A DNA stretch of 37,235 nt, taken from assembly GCA_017961015.1 (NCBI GenBank), contig JAGCYC010000063.1, forward strand, positions 1 to 37,235, written 5' to 3'. The notes beneath the pieces are model-generated. The model made no database searches. It was not told the origin of the DNA and saw only the letters and a program-made list of their open reading frames with translations. A program made the translations under genes and the position numbers. Source of the DNA: Bacteroidales bacterium (GTDB lineage: Bacteria; Bacteroidota; Bacteroidia; Bacteroidales; UBA932). This document shows, one piece after another, positions 1-6,190 of the stretch (its first letter is position 1; each line of letters begins with the position of its first letter).

Positions 1-119
1 ATGCGGACGGCGAGTACCGGCGAATCCTGCGCGGGGGCTTGCCAGTCCGATGAAAATTGGTTTTCAGGAGCAACTGCACCTGAAAATAATTTTCAGCGGC
101 GGGTGGGAGAGGATTCGCC
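1..119. repeat. Left arm of a perfect 119-bp inverted repeat
   Basis: Bases 1-119 match the reverse complement of 5035-5153 at every position (position n pairs with 5154-n). Similarity continues less perfectly to about 4895. The arm holds nested palindromes: TTTTCAGG at 61-68 against CCTGAAAA at 79-86, and CTGAAAATAATTTTCAG at 80-96. Short reading frames cross it, but I see no gene. The match begins at base 1, so the arm may extend beyond the window. Confidence 0.95.
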
Positions 120-132
120 GTAGCGGGGACCG

Positions 133-442
133 CAGCAGGTGCCAGCGTTTCTGCCGCAGGTGCCCAAAAAACGTCTGCACCTGATGCGCAAAACTGGCCT
201 GTACTGCGTTACACCGCCGCAGGTGCCGGTACTTTTTCTGCACCTGATGCGCAAGACAGCGCGGCAAGCCAACCCGCACCGATTCGCCTGGCAGGCGCTG
301 CAGCAGGTGCCAGCGTTTCTGCCGCAGGTGTCCAAAAATCGCCTACACCTGCTACGCAAATCGGGCCTGTACCGCGTTTCACCGCCGCAGGTGTCGCCCT
401 TTTTCCTAAACCTGCTGCACTAGACGTTACGGCAAGCCAACG
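133..442. repeat. Tandem 168-bp repeat with paired CAGGTGC hairpins (units A and B)
   Basis: Unit A (133-300) is followed directly by a diverged, slightly shorter unit B (301-442); the period is 168 bp. Each unit starts with CAGCAGGTGCCAGCGTTTCT and then carries two hairpins, each with a 7-bp stem and a 13-base loop. They lie at 157-183 and 220-246 in A, and at 325-351 and 388-414 in B. The loops are A-rich in the first hairpin and T-rich in the second. A third copy lies inverted at 4895-5034. Bases 265-288 also resemble, in inverted form, the 33-bp repeat at 4799-4897. Not a CRISPR: there are no short uniform repeats with unique spacers. Confidence 0.9.
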
Positions 443-445
443 TAC

Positions 446-479
446 AAAAATAAGGCAAGAGGGCCGCAGTCCTCTTGTC
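446..479 (-). terminator. Intrinsic terminator downstream of ssb
   Basis: Read on the minus strand, CAAGAGG (477-471) and CCTCTTG (462-456) form a 7-bp stem around an 8-base loop. It is followed by a T-rich tail (complement of 452-446). It sits about 40 bases past the ssb stop and would end a ssb or aroE-ssb transcript. Confidence 0.7.
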
Positions 480-518
480 TGTGTATTTCCGGAACGGGAT
501 TATATCCTTCGTGGTGGC

Positions 519-995
519 CTAGAACGGAAGGTCGTCCTCGGGGGCGGCCACCGGTGCGGCGTCGATAGGTGCGGCAGGAGCCACGGGCTGCTGGTAAGCG
601 GCGGGCTGGGGAGCGGCAGGAGCTGCGGGAGCCGCTTCGCCGTCGGGCCTGCGTCCGAGCAGCTGCAGATTATCTACCACGACCTCGGTGGTGTAGCGCT
701 TGTTCCCGCTCTGATCGTTCCACTGGCGGGTGCGCAGATGGCCTTCCACATAGATCTGGCTGCCCTTGTGGATAAACTTTTCGGCCACATCGGCATTGTT
801 GCGCCAGAGCACCAGGGAATGCCATTCGGTATTCTCGTGGGGTTCGCCGTTACGGTCGCGGTAACGCTCGGTGGTTGCGAGGCGAAGGGTTGCCACTTTG
901 GGATTGGCGGCGGGATTCTGGGGATTGGATTCGAGGTAACGTACTTCGGGGTCATTTCCAACGTTACCGATAAGCATTACTTTGTTCAGTGACAT
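519..995 (-). CDS. ssb: Single-stranded DNA-binding protein
   Basis: A 158-residue SSB, a normal length for the family. It coats single-stranded DNA during replication, recombination and repair, and acts as a tetramer through its OB fold. The N-terminal OB domain (about residues 1-110) begins MSLNKVMLIGNVGNDPEVRY and contains the typical NTEWHSLVLW segment. A low-complexity Ala/Pro/Gln linker follows (about 120-150), then the acidic tip DDLPF, which in this family docks partner proteins. It lies 48 bases past the aroE stop on the same strand and is followed by an intrinsic terminator. I see no consensus TAnnTTTG box directly upstream, so it may be read from the aroE side or from a weaker promoter. 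Confidence 0.97.
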   Translation of the reverse strand: MSLNKVMLIGNVGNDPEVRYLESNPQNPAANPKVATLRLATTERYRDRNGEPHENTEWHSLVLWRNNADVAEKFIHKGSQIYVEGHLRTRQWNDQSGNKRYTTEVVVDNLQLLGRRPDGEAAPAAPAAPQPAAYQQPVAPAAPIDAAPVAAPEDDLPF

Positions 996-1043
996 AATAT
1001 ATGAGGTTTAAAGACTTCGATTGTGCCGGCAATTTACAAAGGA

Positions 1044-1733
1044 TTATCCTAACTCACAAGAAAAAAGTGAGAAACCCGCGCGCGCCTGGCCTTCCAGCCA
1101 GCGCAGGCCGCTTATGTACCGGCGGCAGGGGCTGTGCTGCAGCGACGGGCGCCTGTACTCGGCTTCCAGCACGACTGCGTCCCTGAGCGGAAGACCCTCT
1201 GGGACAGGGGCTTTGGGAGGCAGGGTGTAAACGATGAGCGAGGGGTGCAGAAGGGCGGCATCGGCAAGGCTCACTGCAGGGCAGCCTTCAAAGGAGGCGA
1301 GCTTTGCGGGATTCCGGCCGGCAAGCGCCACTTCCATACCCTTTTCCTGAAGGGCCACTACGGCCGCCCTGGCCGCTCCACCGTTACCCACCACCAGGGC
1401 CTCGCCGGAGGCGGGGATTCCGGACAGCGCGTACAGGACACCGTCCACATCGGTATTGAAGCCCCGTACTTTTCCGTCGGAGCCTTTCCGCAGCAGGTTC
1501 ACGGCGCCGCAGCGGAGGGCCCGGGGCGAGAGGATATCGGCCCTGGAGAAGGCCTTTTCCTTGAAAGGAGCGGTCACATTTACGGCATCGTAGTCCCTCA
1601 GGAAAGCCTCCCAGGCTGCCTCAAAGTCAGGGTTTTCGAACAGTTCATAGCTTCCGGGAATCCCGGCCGATGCAAACAGCGCCGGACTCTGTGAGCCGGC
1701 TATGGGATAGCCTATAAGGGCATAGCGCCTCAT
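1044..1733 (-). CDS. aroE: Shikimate dehydrogenase
   Basis: Reduces 3-dehydroshikimate to shikimate with NADPH in the cytoplasmic route to aromatic amino acids. At 229 residues it is shorter than the usual 260-280, but the signature motifs are present. SQSPALF near the N-terminus corresponds to the substrate-binding SxSPxxHN. NVTAPFKE carries the catalytic Lys. GFNTDVDG is the conserved Asn-Thr-Asp element, and GNGGAARA is the nucleotide-binding loop. Its ATG overlaps the TGA of the upstream membrane protein by four bases (ATGA), which suggests translational coupling. The shortening falls largely in the C-terminal part. Confidence 0.93.
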   Translation of the reverse strand: MRRYALIGYPIAGSQSPALFASAGIPGSYELFENPDFEAAWEAFLRDYDAVNVTAPFKEKAFSRADILSPRALRCGAVNLLRKGSDGKVRGFNTDVDGVLYALSGIPASGEALVVGNGGAARAAVVALQEKGMEVALAGRNPAKLASFEGCPAVSLADAALLHPSLIVYTLPPKAPVPEGLPLRDAVVLEAEYRRPSLQHSPCRRYISGLRWLEGQARAGFSLFSCELG

Positions 1734-2728
1734 ATCCGGCCGTTCTTTTTGACAAGGCCGTCCCAGATATAGGACAGGCCGCCGGAAATGGCCTGGGTAA
1801 GGGCCTGGGACTCGTGGGAAAGCACCGCAAAGACCATAGCCGATGAGAAAGGCATACCCCAGACGGCGGCAAGCGCCCCGGCCACAAGGCCGTGATAGGC
1901 ACCGAAGCCTCCCGGCACCGGCACTACCGACGAGATGCTACCGAGTATCATAAGGAAGAAGGCATCGGCCATACCCAGCCCGGCAAACTCCGGAACAGGG
2001 CGGAGCGACAGCAGGACAGTCCAGCACATAAGTGTGTATATTGTCCAGATTGCCACAGTCTCGAGCAGGAACTTCCAGCCGTCCTTCATATGGGCGAACG
2101 ATGCCAGGCCGGTTCCCATTCCGCGGAAAAAGCCCCACACCTTGCCCCAGAGGCCGCCTTTTGAGCTCAGGCGGTAGCAGAGCCAGACAAAGAGCGCCGC
2201 CAGGACCAGCAGGGCTGCGATGGCGGCAATAAGCACGGGAGCACCGCCGATGGCGGAAACCACGTTCTCCATAAAGAAGCTGCCGAAGCGGTTCCAGAGC
2301 AGCCCCAGCAGGGCGGCTGCCATACCTAAGGTGATCACCACATCCCATACCCTTTCGGCCAGAAGAGTGCCCAGGGCTTTGTCGAAGCTCATCTTCTCCA
2401 TTCCCCGCGACACCCACACGCTGCGGATAATCTCTCCGGAGCGGGGGATGAGCAGGTTGGCGGCCATACAGATATTGTAGGCGTGGAAACAGCGTGCCGG
2501 CCTCACCTCAGGGTCTATGGGGCCGAGCAGCCTTTGCCAGCGGCTGCCCCTGAGCCAGAAGACCACGACTCCGAGGATCATAGACACGAGCACCCAGGGC
2601 CATCGGCACAGGCGGAGCGCCTGCCCGAACTGCTTCCAGTCCACCTGCCGGAGGCAAAGCAGCAGCAAAACGGCCGCCAGGGCAAGCCACAGGATGCTCA
2701 CGAGTATATTTTTCGCTTTCTTGTCCAT
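1730..2728 (-). CDS. UPF0104 / lysylphosphatidylglycerol synthase TM-like protein (flippase-type)
   Basis: A 332-residue inner-membrane protein with about eight hydrophobic segments. It belongs to the UPF0104 family (the transmembrane region shared with MprF/AglD). The conserved patch PVPGGFGAYHGLV lies at about residues 272-284, and a basic RGSRWQRLL sits after the second helix. Relatives have been linked to lipid or glycolipid transfer and flipping, but the substrate here cannot be read from sequence. The first helix follows the start closely. A divergent promoter region of 61 bases separates it from the kinase gene; it leads the group with aroE. Confidence 0.85.
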   Translation of the reverse strand: MDKKAKNILVSILWLALAAVLLLLCLRQVDWKQFGQALRLCRWPWVLVSMILGVVVFWLRGSRWQRLLGPIDPEVRPARCFHAYNICMAANLLIPRSGEIIRSVWVSRGMEKMSFDKALGTLLAERVWDVVITLGMAAALLGLLWNRFGSFFMENVVSAIGGAPVLIAAIAALLVLAALFVWLCYRLSSKGGLWGKVWGFFRGMGTGLASFAHMKDGWKFLLETVAIWTIYTLMCWTVLLSLRPVPEFAGLGMADAFFLMILGSISSVVPVPGGFGAYHGLVAGALAAVWGMPFSSAMVFAVLSHESQALTQAISGGLSYIWDGLVKKNGRI

Positions 2729-2735
2729 CGCAGGG

Positions 2736-2743
2736 CAAAGTTA
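2736..2743 (-). promoter_or_regulatory. -7 box TAacTTTG for the 2728-1044 genes
   Basis: The minus strand reads TAACTTTG seven bases before the ATG at 2728. Transcription would start at or within a few bases of the start codon, giving an almost leaderless message. It is back to back with the plus-strand box at 2757. Confidence 0.65.
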
Positions 2744-2756
2744 ATGAAAAAATCGC

Positions 2757-2764
2757 TAAATTTG
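2757..2764 (+). promoter_or_regulatory. -7 box TAaaTTTG for the kinase operon
   Basis: TAAATTTG lies 25 bases upstream of the ATG at 2790, matching the Bacteroidetes TAnnTTTG consensus. It leaves a leader of roughly 20 bases. Confidence 0.65.
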
Positions 2765-2789
2765 TGAATCTGACCAACCCTCATACAGT

Positions 2790-3785
2790 ATGAAATCCAT
2801 CCTTGGCATCGGCAATGCACTTACCGACATCCTGGCAGTCCTTCCGGACGATTCCCTCCTGCGCAAATACCACCTGCCCCTCGGCAGTATGCAGCACGTC
2901 GATATGGAAACCGGAGACCGCATCTGGGAAGCCCTGAAAGAATACGGAGTAAAGTACGTGCCGGGCGGATCGGCCGCCAATACCATCACCTGCACGGCCA
3001 TCTTCGGTATGGAATCCGGCTTTATCGGCAAGATAGGCAACGACGACCTCGGAAACCTTTTCAAAAGCACGATGGAACAGTACGGTGTGAACGCCCGTAT
3101 GCTGTACAGCCCCAAATCCAGCGGGCGCTGTATGGTATTCATAACCGGAGCCAATGCCGAACGCACCTTTGCCGATTATATGGGCGCCACTCTGGAACTC
3201 GGCCCCGACGACCTTTGCCCGGAGCAGTTCGAGGGTTACGACTACTTCCACATCGAAGGCTACCTGGTACAGAACCAGGAGCTCATCTCCAAGGCCGCAC
3301 GGCTTGCAAAGGCTGCCGGCTGCATCATTTCCATAGATATGGCCTCCTACAATGTGGTGGAATCCAACGACGCATTCTTCCACAATCTGGTAGAGAACTA
3401 TGTGGACATCGTCTTCGCAAACGAAACCGAGGCCAAGGCCTACACCAAGCTGGAACCCCGCGAAGCCATCGACGAACTGGCCCGCCACTGCAAGATTGCC
3501 GTAGTGAAGGTGGGCAAGGCCGGTTCAATGGTCAAAAGCGGCGACGAATACCATTTCATCGAGCCCTGGCCCGCAACGCCCGTGGATGCCACCGGCGCAG
3601 GAGACACTTATGCCGCGGGCTTCCTCTACGCCCATTCCCTGGGTATGCCGCTCAAGGTCTGCGGAGAGGTGGGTTCCATCATTGCCGCCAAGGTGGTAGA
3701 GGTAGTGGGCACCAAGATAGACATCCCCCGCTGGAGGGACGCCAAGGTGGAGATCCGGGACCTTATCGCCGAAAACAGCAAATAG
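2790..3785 (+). CDS. PfkB-family carbohydrate/nucleoside kinase (adenosine kinase-like)
   Basis: A 331-residue ribokinase-fold kinase that transfers phosphate from ATP to a sugar or nucleoside. PfkB signature 1 is seen as VPGGSAANT (about residues 57-65). Signature 2 is DATGAGDTYAAGF, with the catalytic Asp at residue 272. The N-terminal GIGNALTDI is typical of the adenosine kinase/sugar kinase branch common in Bacteroidetes. The substrate is not settled by sequence: adenosine is possible, and other sugars or nucleosides cannot be excluded. It is the first gene of a three-gene plus-strand set; the next gene begins 3 bases after its stop. Confidence 0.9.
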   Translation: MKSILGIGNALTDILAVLPDDSLLRKYHLPLGSMQHVDMETGDRIWEALKEYGVKYVPGGSAANTITCTAIFGMESGFIGKIGNDDLGNLFKSTMEQYGVNARMLYSPKSSGRCMVFITGANAERTFADYMGATLELGPDDLCPEQFEGYDYFHIEGYLVQNQELISKAARLAKAAGCIISIDMASYNVVESNDAFFHNLVENYVDIVFANETEAKAYTKLEPREAIDELARHCKIAVVKVGKAGSMVKSGDEYHFIEPWPATPVDATGAGDTYAAGFLYAHSLGMPLKVCGEVGSIIAAKVVEVVGTKIDIPRWRDAKVEIRDLIAENSK

Positions 3786-3788
3786 GCT

Positions 3789-4316
3789 ATGTGGGAGAGC
3801 ATCCTGGATTTCTTCCGCCGCAGAAGCATCAGCAAAGACGCATCGGCCGTACCTACGGGGCTGCTGCCCCTTGACGCCATACACTCAGCCGTGGCTTTCA
3901 TAGACGTGGAGGACACCAGCTTCAACGAGTGCAAGAACGCTATCCTTTCCTACTTCAAGGCCAGAGGGATCAAGTGCGAACTCTTTTTCATAGACTTCCG
4001 TAAGCTGAGTGAGGGAGAACGCCTTATCACCAGCATAACCACAACTGTACTTAAGAAGGACCTCAACTGGTACGGACGGCCCTCCAGGGAGAAAGTTTCG
4101 CTGATGCTCGAGGGAGAGCCGGACCTTTTCATTTCGCTGCTGCCCTCGATGCACTTCCCCCTTGAATATATGGCCCGCTGTTCCCGTGCCCGCTTCAAGG
4201 TTGGCCGATGCCAGCCCGCCTCCGGCCCCGTCTTCGACCTCGTCCTGAGCGACAGCGCCCTGCCCCAGGACCAGGCCTTCGTACAGATCTGCAAACTTCT
4301 CGAGACCGTCCGATGA
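3789..4316 (+). CDS. DUF6913-like conserved Bacteroidetes protein
   Basis: A 175-residue soluble protein with no signal peptide or membrane segment. It resembles the DUF6913 family of Bacteroidetes. A basic N-terminal helix is followed by an alpha/beta core, with EGEPDLFISLLPSMHFPLEY and ARFKVGRCQP in the second half. I know of no established function for this family. The gene starts 3 bases after the kinase stop and its TGA overlaps the ATG of the next gene by four bases, so the three are very probably co-translated. The family assignment is from memory of its pattern. Confidence 0.7.
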   Translation: MWESILDFFRRRSISKDASAVPTGLLPLDAIHSAVAFIDVEDTSFNECKNAILSYFKARGIKCELFFIDFRKLSEGERLITSITTTVLKKDLNWYGRPSREKVSLMLEGEPDLFISLLPSMHFPLEYMARCSRARFKVGRCQPASGPVFDLVLSDSALPQDQAFVQICKLLETVR

Positions 4317-4789
4317 TACGCAAGTACCTGATAATCTTCCTTATATCGATGGTTCCGCTGATCGAGCTGCGCGGAGCCGTGCCGGTTGCGGTAGGGATGG
4401 AACTCCCCATCGTTCCATCGCTGCTGCTCTGCGTACTCGGGAATATGCTCCCGGTCCCGTTCATCTTCCTCTTCGCCCGGAAAATCCTGGACTGGGGCAA
4501 GGACAAGAAGCTTATCGGCGCTTTTTGCCGATGGTGCCTTGAAAAGGGCGAAAAGGCTGGTGCCAAGCTGGAATCGAAGGCCGGACGCGGCCTGTATGTA
4601 GCCCTGCTGCTGTTTGTGGGAATTCCCCTGCCCGGCACCGGCGCCTGGACAGGCACGCTGGCGGCAAGTTTCCTGAATATGGACTTCCGCAAGAGTGTAA
4701 TCTATGTCCTTCTGGGCGTTCTCCTTGCCGGCCTGATTATGCTTCTCGGCTCACTCGGCGTCTTCGGCGCCATCTCCCTCGCCAGCTAA
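4313..4789 (+). CDS. Small multidrug export-like membrane protein (COG2426/PF06695)
   Basis: A 158-residue integral membrane protein with about four hydrophobic segments. The pattern fits the Sm_multidrug_ex family: SMVPLIELRGAVPVAVG near the start, and LLFVGIPLPGTGAWTG before the third helix. Despite the family name, a transport activity is not firmly established. The start MIRKYLIIF at 4313 is preferred over an upstream in-frame ATG at 4208: it overlaps the preceding stop as ATGA, and the extra residues are an Arg/Pro-rich shadow of the DUF6913 gene. It ends 9 bases before a repeat block, with no clear intrinsic terminator. Confidence 0.85.
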   Translation: MIRKYLIIFLISMVPLIELRGAVPVAVGMELPIVPSLLLCVLGNMLPVPFIFLFARKILDWGKDKKLIGAFCRWCLEKGEKAGAKLESKAGRGLYVALLLFVGIPLPGTGAWTGTLAASFLNMDFRKSVIYVLLGVLLAGLIMLLGSLGVFGAISLAS

Positions 4790-4798
4790 ATCTGCGCG

Positions 4799-4897
4799 CC
4801 CGCGGGTCCGTGCGGGTTGACCTGCTGCGAGCCCGCGAATCCGTGCGGGTTGGCTTGGCGCGAGCCCGCGAATCCGTGCGGGCTGGCCTGCCGTACT
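4799..4897. repeat. Three tandem 33-bp repeats
   Basis: Units begin at 4799, 4832 and 4865, each with the form CCCGCG(A/G)(A/G)TCCGTGCGGG plus a variable GC-rich tail. Every unit can fold through CCCGC/GCGGG. A related inverted copy is seen at about 265-288. A reading frame crosses all three, but the predicted Arg-rich peptide looks like a by-product of a period divisible by three. Confidence 0.88.
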
Positions 4898-5034
4898 GTC
4901 TAGCGCATCAGGTGCAGAAAAAATACCGGCACCTGGGGCGGTGCAACGCAATACAACCCGGTTTTGCGCAGCAGGTGCAGGCGATTATTGGGCACCTGCG
5001 GCAGAAACGCTGGCACCTGCTGCAGCGCCCGCCA
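4895..5034. repeat. Inverted third copy (unit C) of the CAGGTGC hairpin repeat
   Basis: The reverse complement of this stretch matches units A and B at 133-442. Its two hairpins, CAGGTGC-N13-GCACCTG, lie at 4909-4935 and 4972-4998. They are again exactly 63 bases apart and have perfect 7-bp stems. It joins the 119-bp perfect arm at 5035. Confidence 0.9.
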
Positions 5035-5153
5035 GGCGAATCCTCTCCCACCCGCCGCTGAAAATTATTTTCAGGTGCAGTTGCTCCTGAAAACCAATTT
5101 TCATCGGACTGGCAAGCCCCCGCGCAGGATTCGCCGGTACTCGCCGTCCGCAT
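5035..5153. repeat. Right arm of the perfect 119-bp inverted repeat
   Basis: Exact reverse complement of 1-119. The match stops at 5035, where 5034 (A) no longer pairs with position 120 (G). Together with unit C it mirrors the left edge of the window, enclosing six genes. Confidence 0.95.
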
Positions 5154-5250
5154 TTTAGGGTCAAAACGCGTATGGTGCGTACCGCAGGGTACTCATGCTC
5201 CGCATTTTAGGGCCAAAATGCGTATAGTGCGTACCGCGGGGTACTCGGGC
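5147..5250. repeat. Two 52-bp direct repeats with internal hairpins
   Basis: TCCGCATTTTAGGG starts at 5147 and again at 5199. The 52-bp units agree at about 46 positions. The second contains the inverted pair CGCATTTT-agggcc-AAAATGCG, and both contain GTACC-N4-GGTAC. The first overlaps the end of the 119-bp arm by seven bases. Confidence 0.85.
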
Positions 5251-5297
5251 TGTTGGGCGAATAGTCGCCGTGCGGGGGACTGGTGGAGCGGAGGGAA

Positions 5298-5334
5298 AAA
5301 ATATTCCGAGCCATTTTCCGGCTCGGAATATTTT
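5298..5334. terminator. Strong bidirectional hairpin terminator after xth
   Basis: AAAATATTCCGAGCC (5298-5312) pairs perfectly over 15 bp with 5320-5334 around a 7-base loop. The arm ends are A-rich and T-rich, so it reads as an intrinsic terminator on both strands. On the minus strand it lies about 100 bases beyond the xth stop. Confidence 0.8.
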
Positions 5335-5338
5335 GTTC

Positions 5339-5352
5339 CTGACGCGCGTCAG
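5339..5352. other. 14-bp perfect palindrome
   Basis: CTGACGCGCGTCAG is self-complementary. It follows the 5298-5334 terminator and precedes GGTGGGCGAGGATTCGCC, which resembles the end of the 119-bp arm. It may be a remnant of the same repeat family or a protein-binding site; I see no other gene signal between 5353 and 5435. Confidence 0.6.
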
Positions 5353-5435
5353 GTGGGCGAGGATTCGCCAGACGCTGCTGCCGCGTTGGCGCGAAGATGC
5401 CATTCTACGGCACTGCAGTTGCCAATGCGGCCCGG

Positions 5436-6185
5436 CTAAAGATCCATTTCCAGGGAGACGGGGCAGTGGTCGGAGCCAAAGACATCGTTCAGGATGTCGG
5501 CGCCGGCAATACGGTCACGGAGGGACTCGGAGACCATAAAGTAGTCGATGCGCCAGCCGGCGTTCCTGGCGCGGGCATTCATACGGTAGCTCCACCAGGA
5601 ATACTTCACCTCATCCGGATGCAGGGCACGCCAGCTGTCCACGAAGCCAGCTGCCAGCCACTCGCCGAACTTGCCCCTTTCCTCGTCGGTAAAGCCGGCA
5701 TTCATATGGTTGGTGGACGGATTCTTGAGGTCTATCTCCTCGTGGGCTACATTCAGGTCGCCGCAGCAGATCACGGGCTTGCCAAGACCGAGCAGATATC
5801 CCCGGAAGGCATCCTCCCAGCTCATTCGGTAATCCAGACGACGCAGCCCGTCCTGCGAATTGGGCACATACACGCACACGAGGAAGAACTCCGGGTATTC
5901 GAGGGTAATTACCCGACCCTCGGTGTCGTGTTCCTCTATGCCGATACCGTAACGCACTGAAAGGGGCTGATGACGGGTATAGACGGCCGTTCCGGAATAG
6001 CCCTTCTTCTGGGCATAGTTCCAATAGGAAGTGTAGCCCAGGAACTCCAGGTCTATCTGGCCCTCCTGGAGCTTGGTTTCCTGAAGGCAGACAAAGTCCG
6101 CGTCAAAGTCTGTGAAAATATCGGCAAAGCCTTTGCCGGCAACGGCCCTCAGCCCGTTTACGTTCCAGGAAACAAACTTAAGCAT
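5436..6185 (-). CDS. xth: Exodeoxyribonuclease III
   Basis: A 249-residue AP endonuclease / 3'-5' exonuclease of the EEP fold, used in base-excision repair. The family motifs appear in order: FVSWNVNGLRA at the N-terminus, LQETKLQ with the metal-binding Glu, GDLNVAHEEIDL with catalytic Asp and Asn, GWRIDYFMVS, and the C-terminal FGSDHCPV with the Asp-His pair. Length is normal. It starts 5 bases after the cysS stop, so the two probably share a transcript that ends at the hairpin near 5298-5334. Confidence 0.95.
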   Translation of the reverse strand: MLKFVSWNVNGLRAVAGKGFADIFTDFDADFVCLQETKLQEGQIDLEFLGYTSYWNYAQKKGYSGTAVYTRHQPLSVRYGIGIEEHDTEGRVITLEYPEFFLVCVYVPNSQDGLRRLDYRMSWEDAFRGYLLGLGKPVICCGDLNVAHEEIDLKNPSTNHMNAGFTDEERGKFGEWLAAGFVDSWRALHPDEVKYSWWSYRMNARARNAGWRIDYFMVSESLRDRIAGADILNDVFGSDHCPVSLEMDL

Positions 6186-6190
6186 AACGG

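Noticed and set aside
64..423. Small protein genes in the left repeat block
   Set aside because: Open frames exist on both strands and in several phases because the sequence is GC-rich with a period divisible by three; there is no promoter box. Possible coding is kept only as a low-interest finding.
133..442. CRISPR array
   Set aside because: Repeats are 140-168 bp units with hairpins, not 25-40 bp repeats with unique spacers of even length, and no cas genes are present.
2736..2764. Riboswitch between the divergent promoters
   Set aside because: Only 61 bases separate the two start codons, and they are filled by two -7 boxes; there is no room for an aptamer.
4810..5158. Arg-rich and Cys-rich reading frames in the right repeat block
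   Set aside because: They coincide with the 33-bp and hairpin repeats, and the matching frame in the left copy is broken by a stop at 121-123.
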